DNA of 34,416 nt from Clostridiales bacterium (GCA_031269465.1 JAISZB010000157.1:1-34416), one strand, 5' to 3'. Positions 8,458 through 16,484 are shown, counted from the first letter of the stretch. A program made the numbers and translations. The notes: generated by a model from the sequence alone, not told the origin.

Positions 8458-9363
8458 TTATTCGTCCAAGCTTCTGCTCCGTATAGTAAAGAGGCCCTGA
8501 GGCTTCCTTTGAAGGAACACTATTATAATTATAAGGACTATTGCCTTTGCGATGCTTGATGATGTAAAAGATTCCACCGCGATTCCCGAAAAGCCGATGA
8601 TTGCGGAGCCCACAACCGTGCCCGCGATCTTTCCAACGCCGCCCAGCACTACAGCCATGAAAGAATTTACAATGTAGCTTTGCCCTGCGGTGGAGTCGAC
8701 GGAGCCTAAAAGGGCTACTGAGCATCCTGCGAGCCCTGCAAGTCCTGAACCGATTCCGAAGGTTATATTGTCTACGCGGCGGGAGTTGATGCCCATGCAC
8801 TGAGCCATGGGGCGGTTTTGCATCACGGCTCGCATATGCGAGCCGAATTTAGTCTTGTAGATGAGAATCCAAATGGCCAAAAGCGTTGCGCTGACAAGAA
8901 TCAGAATGAAAATGCGGTTGTAGGAGAATGTGCAGCCGAAAGCGCTGATGCCGCCTTTGAGAAAGTCAGGGGCTTCCACATTTACGCCTTGTGAGCCGAA
9001 GATGCTTCTGGCCGCTTGCTGAAGCACCAGGCTGAGGCCGCCTGTGGCCAGCAGGCTGTCTATTTCGCGGCCGTACAGCCGCGAAATTATCAGCTTCTCT
9101 GTGAGGCATCCCAGCGCAAATGCGGCCAAGAAGGCCGCGGGGATTGCAGCGAAGTAATAGAGGCTCATGCTTGCCTTGGGAAGGGCAGCCAAGAAGAGCT
9201 GCTGGGTTATGTATGTCATGTAGGCGCCAATCATGACGAATTCACCATGGGCCATATTGATGACTTTCATCAGCCCGAAGGTGATGGCGAGGCCCAAAGA
9301 GGTCAGAAGTATTATCGAACTGAGGCTTAAGCCGTTGAAGGCGGCGTTCACCAGCTGAACCAT
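8458..9363 (-). CDS. urtB: urea ABC transporter permease UrtB
   Basis: LivH/UrtB-type permease of 301 residues with multiple membrane spans. Conserved blocks are LGLAITFGLMKVINMAHGEF near the N-terminus and VNSFMAVVLGGVGKIAGTVVG near the C-terminus. It lacks the long periplasmic N-terminal domain found in some proteobacterial UrtB proteins. AAAGGAGGG precedes the ATG. A 683-base spacer with PIE copies and a strong leader hairpin separates it from urtA, while urtB to ureD are tightly packed. Confidence 0.93.
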   Translation of the reverse strand: MVQLVNAAFNGLSLSSIILLTSLGLAITFGLMKVINMAHGEFVMIGAYMTYITQQLFLAALPKASMSLYYFAAIPAAFLAAFALGCLTEKLIISRLYGREIDSLLATGGLSLVLQQAARSIFGSQGVNVEAPDFLKGGISAFGCTFSYNRIFILILVSATLLAIWILIYKTKFGSHMRAVMQNRPMAQCMGINSRRVDNITFGIGSGLAGLAGCSVALLGSVDSTAGQSYIVNSFMAVVLGGVGKIAGTVVGSAIIGFSGIAVESFTSSSIAKAIVLIIIIVFLQRKPQGLFTIRSRSLDE

Positions 9364-9388
9364 AGATTAGCCCTCCTTTAACAACCGA

Positions 9389-9433
9389 TTGCCAAGAAGT
9401 CGCCCGCCTCTATAGGCGGCGAGAAATTGGCAA
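9389..9433 (-). promoter_or_regulatory. two-part stem-loop in the urtB leader
   Basis: Read on the minus strand, TTGCCAA pairs with TTGGCAA (outer stem); inside lie CGCCGCC and GGCGGGCG (inner stem, one bulge) around a TATAGA loop, with small internal loops between. It ends 13 or so bases before the AAGGAGG of urtB. There is no U-tract, so it is not a simple terminator. It may be a processing, stabilising or regulatory structure; this is inference. Confidence 0.5.
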
Positions 9434-9549
9434 GGTCTTAAAGACTGCGCGAAAGCGCTGCTTATAGAATATATGGTTGACAAACGAAAGCGCTTTGCGC
9501 GCGCATGCGCCCTTAAGCGCTGGGCGGTTGGAGCATGCCGCAAGCTTAT

Positions 9550-9693
9550 CCCGATTTGCAGTCAAATGCTTCTATTTTGGATCTTGGCCGCCCGCTGGCG
9601 CTGATATTCTTAAATGCGGAGTTCAGCGCTTTCAAGGTTAGAAATGCCGATATCGCGCCTTGCTGTACAGTCAAGATCCTAAATAGGCGGCAT
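9550..9693 (+). repeat. PIE copy, long subfamily, in the urtA-urtB spacer
   Basis: Left end GATTTGCAGTCAAATGC, arm TATTTTGGATCTTG and matching arm CAAGATCCTAAATA. The centre carries GCTGATATTCTTAAATG and GTTCAGCGCTTTCAAGG, a segment also present in the copy at 27724-27890, so these two form a longer subfamily. Both arms differ from the consensus GGAGCTTG in the same way (GGATCTTG with CAAGATCC). Confidence 0.7.
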
Positions 9694-9748
9694 CATAAGA
9701 AAACAAGCTTTGGCCGCGCAGCCAAACGCAACGTTTTCAGGGCGGGAT

Positions 9749-9850
9749 TACACCGCTTTGCAGTCAAATATACCTATATTGACGCATGATTATCCATTGA
9801 TGCATTTTATAATCCTGCATCAAAATCGGAACTATCAATGCAAAGCGGTA
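9749..9850 (+). repeat. PIE copy in the urtA-urtB spacer
   Basis: Perfect terminal inverted repeats ACCGCTTTGCA (9752-9762) and TGCAAAGCGGT (9839-9849). Inner parts read GCATGATTATCCATTGATGC and TTATAATCCTGC, so the central palindrome is missing. The terminal repeats differ from the usual GATTTGCA but still match each other. Confidence 0.7.
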
Positions 9851-9877
9851 AATCTGCTCTCTTATTGCGTAATCCTG

Positions 9878-9921
9878 CCTTGCAGTCGAAAATATGCCGA
9901 TTTTGGAGGTTGAGAGTTTTC
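9878..9921 (+). repeat. PIE half copy (left arm only)
   Basis: TTGCAGTCGAAAATATGCCG followed by ATTTTGGAGGTTGAGAG matches the left arm; no right arm follows. Together with the two copies before it, this fills the 683-base urtA-urtB spacer (9364-10046), in which I see no gene. Confidence 0.5.
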
Positions 9922-10046
9922 TTTGAAGACCTATATTCACGCCCCCAAAACGGGCGGTTTCATATGCGAAAAGGGATATACTCAGGGCCAAGAAATCTGA
10001 GCCTTTAATTATGTTTTTATTTAATAAGCGTATTTACATGTATCAT

Positions 10047-11282
10047 TTATTCCAAAGGGCGAATTCCCGCAGCTGTGGCCCATTCGTAAGTGGATAGGTA
10101 AGGATCGGGTTCAACCGGCGAATCTGTCGCGTAAATCTCATTTATCAAGCCGTCAGCTCCTATTTTGCCGATTCGGACGGGTTTCGACAAGTGCTGGTTT
10201 TCCGGGTTTATCGCAACTTCTCCTTCAGGCGCTTGAAATGTTATGCCTCCTGCCCGTATGGCCTCAAGAACCTTGTCAATCTCAAAGGAGCCGGCTTTTT
10301 CGACTGCCGCCTTCCACAGGTAGACTGCGTCATAGGCCGCTTCCGCAGGATCGCTTGTAACCCGTGAATCTCCGAACATCGCTTTGTAGGCGGCTACAAA
10401 CGCTTCATTTTCAGGAGTGCCGGTAGTTTGGTAGTAATTCCACGACACCAGATGGTCTTTGAGGATGCTCGCCCCAATGGCTGCGACTTCTTCTTCAGCG
10501 ATAGAAAACGACATGGTCATGTAAACATCCGCAGTGTAGTTCTTTTCATACATTTGCTTGAAGAAGGAGACATTGCCGCTTCCGTTCAGGGTGTTTACGA
10601 TTACGTCCGGCTTTGCCGCTTCAATTTTGGCTATGATGGAGGAGAAGTCGGTTTGATCCATCGCGGCGTATTCCTCGCCTGAAACTTCCAGCCCTGCGGC
10701 TTTTAGCTGCGCTGAGATTATCATGTTGGCGGTTCTGGGGAATACATAGTCTGAACCAAGCAGGAAGTACTTGGAGTAGCCTTCGTCTATGAGGTATTCG
10801 ATGGCGGGAACTATCTGCTGGTTAGGCGCCGCCCCGGTGTAGATGATGTTCGGGGACTGCTCCATGCCTTCATACTGAACAGGGTACCACAGAAGGCTCT
10901 CATAGTCTTCAAAGATGGACTTTACGGCCTTGCGGGAAGAAGATGTCCAGCAGCCGAAAACGGTCGCCACTTTTTCCTGTCCAATCAGCTTTTCCGCTTT
11001 CGTCGCGAATGTGGAAGGCTCTGAAGCTCCGTCCTCCTCTATGTATTCAATCTGCCTTGCGAGCACTCCGCCGGAGGCGTTGATTTCGGAAATGGCAAGC
11101 ACTTCGGCGTCGCGGACTGATTTCTCGCTTATTGCCATGGCGCCGGTCAGAGAATGCAAAAGGCCCACCTTGATTGTTTCAGCTGAAGTTCCGGACGCTT
11201 GCGCCGACCCGGAGCTGCAGCCAGCAGCTTGAATCGCCATGACTAAAGAAATGAAAAGGGCCGCTAAATACTCCTTTTTCAT
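10047..11282 (-). CDS. urtA: urea ABC transporter substrate-binding lipoprotein UrtA
   Basis: Extracellular urea receptor of the importer, 411 residues. The N-terminus MKKEYLAALFISLVMAIQAA is a lipoprotein signal with Cys22 in QAAGC, followed by a Ser/Gly/Ala linker. The body is a periplasmic-binding fold of the Leu/Ile/Val type; IKVGLLHSLTGAMAISEKS, the GCWTSSSRKAV block and LLGSDYVFPRTAN are typical of UrtA/amide-urea binding proteins. AAAAGGAGG precedes the ATG. It is the first gene of the locus, with a promoter and a terminator-like hairpin just upstream. Confidence 0.94.
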   Translation of the reverse strand: MKKEYLAALFISLVMAIQAAGCSSGSAQASGTSAETIKVGLLHSLTGAMAISEKSVRDAEVLAISEINASGGVLARQIEYIEEDGASEPSTFATKAEKLIGQEKVATVFGCWTSSSRKAVKSIFEDYESLLWYPVQYEGMEQSPNIIYTGAAPNQQIVPAIEYLIDEGYSKYFLLGSDYVFPRTANMIISAQLKAAGLEVSGEEYAAMDQTDFSSIIAKIEAAKPDVIVNTLNGSGNVSFFKQMYEKNYTADVYMTMSFSIAEEEVAAIGASILKDHLVSWNYYQTTGTPENEAFVAAYKAMFGDSRVTSDPAEAAYDAVYLWKAAVEKAGSFEIDKVLEAIRAGGITFQAPEGEVAINPENQHLSKPVRIGKIGADGLINEIYATDSPVEPDPYLSTYEWATAAGIRPLE

Positions 11283-11301
11283 TGATGCTTCCTCCTTTTA
11301 G

Positions 11302-11354
11302 AAAAAAAATAGGCAACGCAGACCCTTTGCTTGTAGCAAAAGGGCTTCGTTGCC
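11302..11354 (-). terminator. intrinsic terminator or attenuator in the urtA leader
   Basis: On the minus strand GGCAACG and CGTTGCC form an outer stem; CCCTTTTGCT and AGCAAAGGG form an inner stem with a small loop. The hairpin (11354 to 11312) is followed by TA and eight T. It starts only about 10 bases after the -10 box of the urtA promoter, so it lies at the extreme 5' end of the transcript and ends about 20 bases before the urtA ribosome binding site. Confidence 0.75.
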
Positions 11355-11363
11355 AGTGGTGGT

Positions 11364-11392
11364 ATGTTATCATAGCAGACGTTAATTGTCAA
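11364..11392 (-). promoter_or_regulatory. promoter of the urt-ure operon
   Basis: TTGACA at 11392-11387 and TAACAT at 11369-11364 are separated by 17 bases. The -35 is perfect, the -10 matches 4 of 6. The sequence further upstream (11393-11605) is AT-rich and holds no other feature apart from a weak hairpin (GAGCA..TGCTC, about 11579-11594) behind the kinase-like gene. Confidence 0.7.
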
Positions 11393-11605
11393 CATTTTTT
11401 TTGAGAGCAAATAAGACAAAAATCGCTGAAATATTTAAAAATGTCTAAATAATACTCCTTAAAATGAAAAATTTCAACTTATTGCTCTCCAAGAGGCTGG
11501 GGATAATGGAGGAAAGGCTAAAAATGCATGAAATGACAAGAATTTAAGCTCGATAATTTGCACTTGACTGCGGATCAGAGCAGATGGTTGCTCTCGGCGC
11601 AGGAT

Positions 11606-12232
11606 TTATTCGAACTTTATTTTCAGGTATGACTCAATAACTTTTACGCATTTATCCCAGCCGACGCGATCGCTGTTGAGGGTCATATCATAGAGGACAG
11701 GATCAGTCCAATTTCTGCCTCCTGTGTAATACTTGAAATAGTCTGACCGGTATTTATCTGTTTTTGATATGAGAGAATGCGCATCCTCTTCAGTAACTCC
11801 CATTTTATCCATGACAGTCGATACGCAAGCGGCGCGAGGCGCTTCTATGTAGACGCTTATGACGTTCGAGCGATCTCTAAGGATGTAGTTGGCGCATTTA
11901 CCGATTATCACGCATGACTCAGTCTCTGCGAGATGCTTGATTACTTGCGTTTGGATGGAGAAGAGATTTTCGTCGGAAACGAATTTTCTTTCGTTTGGAG
12001 ACAAGACATGATCGGTGTTAGGCGCAGCCTTGAGCCTTTTTATAAGGGCGCCGCCGCTTAGCTTCTCGTCTACGAGATTGAACTTCTCTTTGCTGATTCC
12101 GCTTAGATCTGATGCCATGGAAAGAATCTGGCTTTCATAGCAGGGGATGCCCAGTCGCTTTGAGAGCGCCAAGCCTATCTGCTTGCCGCCGCTTCCAAAT
12201 CCCCTGGCTATTGTTATGATATAATTTTGCAT
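11606..12232 (-). CDS. cytidylate kinase-like family protein
   Basis: A 208-residue P-loop protein of the cytidylate kinase-like family, common in Clostridia and of uncertain physiological role. The N-terminus IITIARGFGSGGKQIGLALS carries a variant P-loop (GFGSGGKQ). LGIPCYESQIL follows as in this family, and CVIIGKCANYIL corresponds to the usual GRCADYIL block, here with Lys instead of Arg. IEAPRAACVSTVM and DKYRSDYFKYYTG are also typical. It is not the housekeeping Cmk. AAGGAGG precedes the ATG. It stands alone between the urea locus and a gene-free stretch. Confidence 0.82.
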   Translation of the reverse strand: MQNYIITIARGFGSGGKQIGLALSKRLGIPCYESQILSMASDLSGISKEKFNLVDEKLSGGALIKRLKAAPNTDHVLSPNERKFVSDENLFSIQTQVIKHLAETESCVIIGKCANYILRDRSNVISVYIEAPRAACVSTVMDKMGVTEEDAHSLISKTDKYRSDYFKYYTGGRNWTDPVLYDMTLNSDRVGWDKCVKVIESYLKIKFE

Positions 12233-12281
12233 ATCCGCCTCCTTCAGTCAAGACGCGCCCAAACGCGTTATTTCGGTACCG

Positions 12282-12526
12282 ATTTGCAGTTAAATCTATG
12301 CCGATTTGCAATCAACCTAACCTTTTTTGAAGGTTGCTTATCCACTGAGCGGTGCGAAAGCCGATATAAATCGCACTCGCTGTATAATCAACAAAAAAAG
12401 GCAGTTTAGTACGAAAATACATTTTATGGACATTTGTCCATGCCTCAAACACACAAATGGCTTAATATTTTCATCCTTAGTGTTGAAGCGAAGCTTCATA
12501 GGGGTTTATATGAAAATCAGTATAGT
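12282..12526 (+). repeat. composite PIE copy with extra conserved core
   Basis: Two left-end fragments (GATTTGCAGTTAAATC and GATTTGCAATCAACC) precede arms ending CTTATCCACTGAGCGGTGCG and ATCGCACTCGCTGTATAATC. From 12400 a further ~125 bases follow (starting GGCAGTTTAGTACGAAAATA, with ATGGACATTTGTCCAT inside) before a right end ATGAAAATCAGTATA. The stretch 12400-12515 is nearly identical to 20925-21040. It lies in the gene-free stretch 12233-12978, which otherwise holds a short right-end fragment near 12594 and a promoter. Confidence 0.7.
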
Positions 12527-12861
12527 TACAGTGCAAATCTTCATTCAAAGCATGGCTGTTTAATTTGAATGCAGCGTCAAGCTCCTTATATAGGACTTTG
12601 CAAATCAGCTTTTCTAGAGCCTTAACAGGCCGATGAGAAATCGGCGAATTGACTTGAACCCTTTACGCATTTGCCTACATGCTACATTAAGAAGAGATGA
12701 TTGTCAAGGTTGATGGGGAACGCAGATAAAAATAGTAGTCAGATATACCTATATAGGCTTTAAAAGGCTATTAGCGCCATTATCTTAGCTCATACGTTTT
12801 TGCCATGGCATTTATTATGGATTTCCTATTTTATATCTACACCTCTCGAAATCAAAGGCTC

Positions 12862-12890
12862 TTGTCATCATTTGGGAAATGCTGTATAAT
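12862..12890 (+). promoter_or_regulatory. promoter before the broken Rpn-like gene
   Basis: TTGTCA at 12862-12867 and TATAAT at 12885-12890 with a 17-base spacer. It points at the plus-strand pseudogene starting at 12979, which has a G-rich ribosome binding site (CTCGGGGGCG). Confidence 0.65.
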
Positions 12891-12978
12891 TTGAACATAT
12901 AAGCGAAGCGCAAGACAGCGTATTGCGCTATGGCTTAAAGCCCGAATCGAGATGGGCTGATGAACTCGGGGGCGCCTA

Positions 12979-13946
12979 ATGGCCAAAAAAGGGAAGAAAA
13001 TCGAGGGAGCCGGCAAAGAAGAAAAAAAGAAGCCGTCGAGGCTTTTTAGGCTGCAGGACTACGAGATGAACTTTGATCTCATGTCAAAGGACGCCTTGAA
13101 CAGCTTCCAAGATGACATCGCGGAGTTTTTTGATCTGAAGGGAAAGATAGTTTCGCATCCCATAAGCATGGAGACGGCGAGGGCTGAAATTTCACATGTC
13201 GTAGGTGATCTCGGCTTTGCGATGGCCGTGCCGTCGCCGAATCAGCCCGAATCCTCAAATACTGCTGGATCCGATGCTGAAGATCCCAAAAACGAAACTA
13301 TCGGAATGGATATAAATTCAAAAAAAGATGATCCCGCGTCTGATTCCGCCAGGAAATGCCTTTTCGGCCTCAACGCCGAATTTGAAGCCTCCATCTCCGT
13401 TTCCGACTTGAGGCGCTTCTGCATGTACAACGCCGTGCTGTCCGACAGGTATGGCTGCGAGTTCCCTGCTATCATAACCATGCGGCCTTAGAAGCATAGC
13501 ATTCTGAATGGGGACAGCTTGAGCTTCCGGCCCAAGATCATCCGGCTCTACGAGTGGGATGAGGGGAAGGCTATTGATGAGATCAGGGAAAAGGCCGGAA
13601 AAAACGAAAATTCAACATGCTGAAGCTTATATACTATCCTCTGTGCGATAAAAGCGCCCGGTACTATGAAAAAGCGCTGGAGGCGCTTGAAGCCGCGGGC
13701 GCGGCGCGCCTCGACAGGGGCGAAAGAACCTGCGTCGCGTCAATGATCGCCTTGGGTGTATTGAAGTTCTTGAACGCGGATGAGCGCAAGTCGTTGAGAA
13801 GGGAGTTGGAAGCAGTGGACATAATGCTTGATGAAAGCATTCTTGACTTGGCCGATGAAGCTCTTGCGGACAAGTATGAAACAGAAATCAAGGCTAAGGA
13901 TGAGGTTATCAAGGCTACGGTTGAAGAGCTCAAGGCTAAAATTTAG
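12979..13946 (+). pseudogene. degenerate Rpn/PD-(D/E)XK-transposase-like gene
   Basis: One former gene is broken twice. The first part starts MAKKGKKIEGAGKEEKKKPS, with RLFRLQDYEMNFDLMSKDAL, and runs to an in-frame TAG at 13489-13491. The reading continues after it (KHSILNGDSLSFRPKIIRL) and then shifts frame around an A-rich run near 13599-13610 into 13617-13946 (MLKLIYYPLCDKSARYYEKA, ending in an Asp/Glu/Lys-rich helix). The layout, with RFCMYNAVLSDRYGCEFPAI and a later KLIYYPL segment, resembles the Rpn recombination-promoting nuclease family. The family is tentative; that it is one disrupted gene is well supported by the conceptual continuity. Its promoter is intact. Confidence 0.55.
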
Positions 13947-13948
13947 CA

Positions 13949-14457
13949 TCAATAGGGAAAGCGGCAAAAATGCTTGGGGTATCCAAGACGGCATTGCGGA
14001 GATGGGATTATGAGGGGAAATTGCCGTCAATAAAGGCGGGCGCAGGCGCTATGATACATCAAAGCTTCGGCCGGAGAAGGCCCGCAAATGCGCGGCGTTG
14101 GCGGATGACGGAAAGGCTGCGGCATATGCCCGGGCGTCGAGCCATGGCCAGAAAGCGGGTTTGGAGCGTCAAAAGCAAGCATTGGAGCTGTTTCGCAGCC
14201 AAAGCGGATGGACATTTGAGTTGATGTCCGATTCAGGCTCCGGGATGAACTGTCATAAAAACGGGCCGGCAAAGATGTTAAACGCAATTCTGGCGGACGA
14301 TGCGGGGCGAATCGCATCAGCGCGTAAAGGCCGGCCGCCCAGGCTTGGGGCGGAACCGGCATTCTCCATTTGCGAAGCGGAAAATGCAGAGGCGGCGGCT
14401 GCCGGCAAAGGCGGCGAACCGCCGTTTGAGGAGGGGCCGGCTTCAGGCGCGCCGTAA
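13949..14457 (+). pseudogene. tnpA: IS607-type serine recombinase TnpA, broken
   Basis: The start encodes ASIGKAAKMLGVSKTALRRW, the MerR-like DNA-binding helix-turn-helix of IS607 TnpA, but without a start codon. A one-base shift near 14035 moves the reading to the frame with RRRYDTSKLRPEKARKC and then AAAYARASSHGQKAGLERQK, which holds the serine recombinase active-site region (YAR.SS). GWTFELMSDSGSG follows; after about 14330 the similarity ends and an unrelated tail runs to a stop at 14457. Inactive remnant of a mobile element. Confidence 0.8.
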
Positions 14458-14499
14458 ATAATCGCGGCATTCTCCGCCCGCTTATATGGAGCAAAAAGA

Positions 14500-14841
14500 G
14501 CGAAAAGTTATTGGAAGATGCCGCAAAGGCGGCGGCGGACGGCGCTGAGGGCGCGCAAAATAAGGATATGCCCAAACAGCGGGCAAGAAGCATATCTTCG
14601 GAAAGCATGTGGAGCGGCGCGGCTCGCTTGCAGCCGGGCATTGGGAAAATGGATGGCGGAGCGCGAAGATATGCCTGAATTGAAAGCGCTAAGCGAAGCA
14701 AGGGCGGCCGACTGCAGCCCTGACAGCAAAAAGACAAAAAAACAGGCGAAGAAAGAGCGCCGTGCGGCCGCGGCAAAAGCTGAAATAAATTTACGCGAAG
14801 CTTCAGCCGTAAATGGCGAGAGAATCAATGAGGGTGAATGA
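14500..14841 (+). pseudogene. tnpB: TnpB (OrfB) N-terminal fragment of the IS607-type element
   Basis: RARKIRICPNSGQEAYLRKA followed by CGAARLACSRALGKW is the N-terminus of TnpB, the RNA-guided nuclease ancestor of Cas12 encoded by IS200/IS605/IS607 elements. After about 45 residues the similarity stops; the RuvC and zinc-finger regions are absent and the rest is a Lys/Ala-rich tail. It follows the broken tnpA, as in complete IS607 elements. Confidence 0.75.
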
Positions 14842-14957
14842 CGGAAAGAATTGAACAGGCTCAATGAAAATCAGCCTGCAGAGTGAAAGCGGATAAACCG
14901 TCTCCAAAATCTGCGCAGCTTCAGCATCATTCGCCATCGATTTTGCAGTTGAAGGAG

Positions 14958-14991
14958 AAAAGGGCGCCGAGATTTCTTACGGCGCCCTTTT
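14958..14991. terminator. bidirectional intrinsic terminator
   Basis: AAAAGGGCGCCG (14958-14969) and CGGCGCCCTTTT (14980-14991) form a perfect 12-bp stem with a 10-base loop and an A/T tract on each side. It can end transcription from the IS607 remnant and from rplA, which lies beyond the PIE copy on the minus strand. Confidence 0.75.
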
Positions 14992-15011
14992 AAAGGCATG
15001 AAGCGCTCAGC

Positions 15012-15114
15012 TATACCGATTTTCTTCAAATGTTCCTTTTTTGGAGCTTGATTATCCATTGAAGCTTGTATAATCAAGCTCCAAAAAAAGTAATTTTATA
15101 TGAAAAGCGGTATA
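15012..15114 (+). repeat. PIE copy lacking the central palindrome
   Basis: TATACCGATTTTCTTCAAAT opens it and ATATGAAAAGCGGTATA closes it. Arms CTTTTTTGGAGCTTGATTAT and ATAATCAAGCTCCAAAAAAAG pair over 20 bases; the usual central GCGAAATGCCGAT palindrome is deleted, leaving a short loop. The right end faces the rplA stop. Confidence 0.8.
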
Positions 15115-15193
15115 TCTATCGGAAAGATCCGATTTCGGGTTCAGGCTGCGCAGTGAAAGAGAAGATAATCCTGGCAGCACTGCGGCGCTTTCA

Positions 15194-15221
15194 GCTTTTC
15201 ATCAGATTATGGATGAAAAGC
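15194..15221. other. hairpin just behind rplA
   Basis: GCTTTTCATC and GATGAAAAGC pair perfectly over 10 bases with an 8-base loop, 5 bases behind the rplA stop codon. No T run follows on either strand, so it may protect the 3' end of the mRNA more than terminate it. The gap 14842-15225 holds only this hairpin, the PIE copy and the terminator at 14958. Confidence 0.5.
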
Positions 15222-15225
15222 GCGC

Positions 15226-15921
15226 CTAATCAGTGAGCTTGGATGTGTTTAACTTTATGCCCGGACCCATGGTGGAGCAGAGCACGACGCTCTTCAGGTA
15301 CTGCCCTTTTGCGGCTGCGGGCTTGGCTTTTATTACGGCGCTCAGCAAAGTCTGGAAGTTGTCTTTGAGCTTTTGCGAGCCGAAGGCGACTTTGCCAAGA
15401 GGTACATGGATGATGTTGGTTTTATCTAAACGGTATTCGATTTTACCGGCTTTGATGTCTTTAATGGCCTTGGCGACATCTGTTGTGACAGTGCCTGCCT
15501 TGGGGTTGGGCATGAGCCCTTTGGGTCCGAGGATTCTGCCTATGCGGCCGACCAGCCCCATCATGTCGGGGGTGGCTACGGCGACGTCGAAGTCGAACCA
15601 GTTTTCAGTCTGGATTTTTGAGATCATATCCTCCGCGCCGACATAATCAGCTCCAGCGGACTCGGCTTCGGCGGCTTTGTCGTTCTTGGCGAATACTAAA
15701 ACCCGAACGGTTTTGCCTGTGCCGTGCGGCAAGACTACAGCGCCTCTGACCTGCTGGTCGGCATGGCGCGAGTCAACGCCCAGGCGGATGTGCGCTTCTA
15801 CCGTCTCTTCAAATTTTGAAACCGTTGTTTTCTGCACTAACTCTATTGCCTCGTCTATGTCGTATAGAGCCGTGCGATCAACTAGTTTCGCTTTCTCCAG
15901 ATACTTCTTTCCATGCTTCAT
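15226..15921 (-). CDS. rplA: 50S ribosomal protein L1
   Basis: L1 forms the mobile stalk at the ribosomal E site and represses its own operon by binding a leader that mimics 23S rRNA. The 231-residue protein is full length. It shows the L1 blocks [37 protein letters not shown] and [25 protein letters not shown] precedes the ATG at 15921. rplK lies 54 bases upstream with an L1-type site in the gap. In most bacteria rplJ and rplL follow; here the operon ends. Confidence 0.97.
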   Translation of the reverse strand: MKHGKKYLEKAKLVDRTALYDIDEAIELVQKTTVSKFEETVEAHIRLGVDSRHADQQVRGAVVLPHGTGKTVRVLVFAKNDKAAEAESAGADYVGAEDMISKIQTENWFDFDVAVATPDMMGLVGRIGRILGPKGLMPNPKAGTVTTDVAKAIKDIKAGKIEYRLDKTNIIHVPLGKVAFGSQKLKDNFQTLLSAVIKAKPAAAKGQYLKSVVLCSTMGPGIKLNTSKLTD

Positions 15922-15934
15922 CTAAATTCCTCCT

Positions 15935-15968
15935 TAAAGTGGTTGTAACGGGAATGAACCCTCCCACA
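15935..15968 (-). promoter_or_regulatory. L1-type mRNA binding site before rplA
   Basis: On the minus strand TGTGGGAGGG, a short loop, CCCGTT, ACAACCACTTTA lead straight into the rplA ribosome binding site AAGGAGG. GTGG pairs with CCAC and GGG with CCC, the asymmetric-loop structure known for L1 leaders. The site would let L1 block translation of its own gene. Confidence 0.7.
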
Positions 15969-15975
15969 GCATGAG

Positions 15976-16401
15976 TCAGTCTTGGACGACGATGCCCATG
16001 CTCCTGGCTGTTCCTGCAATCATGCTCATGGCCGCCTCAACGGACGCGGCGTTAAGATCAGGCATCTTTGTTTCGGCAATCTTTTTGAGCTCGTCCTTGG
16101 TGATTGAAGCCACCTTCGCTTTGTTGGGCGTAGCTGATCCAGACTCCACTTTGACGGCCTTTTTCAGAAGAACCGCCGCAGGAGGCGTCTTCGTTATGAA
16201 AGTGAAACTCTTGTCCTGGTAGATGGTGATTACTACGGGTATGATGTAGCCTGCCTGCGATTGAGTCCTCTCATTGAACTCCTTGCAAAATCCCATGATG
16301 TTCACGCCGTGCTGTCCCAGCGCGGGTCCTACCGGAGGAGCGGGAGTAGCCTTTCCGGCGTTTATTTGAAGCTTTACTATGCCTGTTACTTTCTTTGCCA
16401 T
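15976..16401 (-). CDS. rplK: 50S ribosomal protein L11
   Basis: L11 binds the GTPase-associated centre of 23S rRNA. The 141-residue protein is full length, with [20 protein letters not shown] near the N-terminus, the [12 protein letters not shown] block and TARSMGI at the end. TTAGGAGG precedes the ATG at 16401. It follows nusG after 83 bases that hold an L1-type site. Confidence 0.98.
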   Translation of the reverse strand: MAKKVTGIVKLQINAGKATPAPPVGPALGQHGVNIMGFCKEFNERTQSQAGYIIPVVITIYQDKSFTFITKTPPAAVLLKKAVKVESGSATPNKAKVASITKDELKKIAETKMPDLNAASVEAAMSMIAGTARSMGIVVQD

Positions 16402-16417
16402 TTTGCGAACCTCCTAA

Positions 16418-16451
16418 TAAAGTGGTAAAAACGGGAAAAATCCCTCCCACG
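16418..16451 (-). promoter_or_regulatory. L1-type mRNA binding site before rplK
   Basis: On the minus strand CGTGGGAGGGATTTTTCCCG is followed by TTTTTACCACTTTATTAGG; GTGG pairs with CCAC and GGG with CCC. It has the same build as the site before rplA. A second hairpin, GGCGG..CCGCC, lies just before it at 16451-16467. Confidence 0.7.
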
Positions 16452-16484
16452 GCGGTTTGCGGCCGCCAAAAAACAGCTTGCTGC

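Noticed and set aside
11281..11400. Known guanidine or other nitrogen riboswitch before urtA
   Set aside because: The leader is only about 70 bases and consists of one hairpin plus U-tract; no aptamer-like conserved core is visible.
14027..14776. 249-residue minus-strand frame opposite the IS607 remnant
   Set aside because: Low-complexity Pro/Ala/Ser-rich translation without ribosome binding site; the plus strand shows clear TnpA and TnpB segments.
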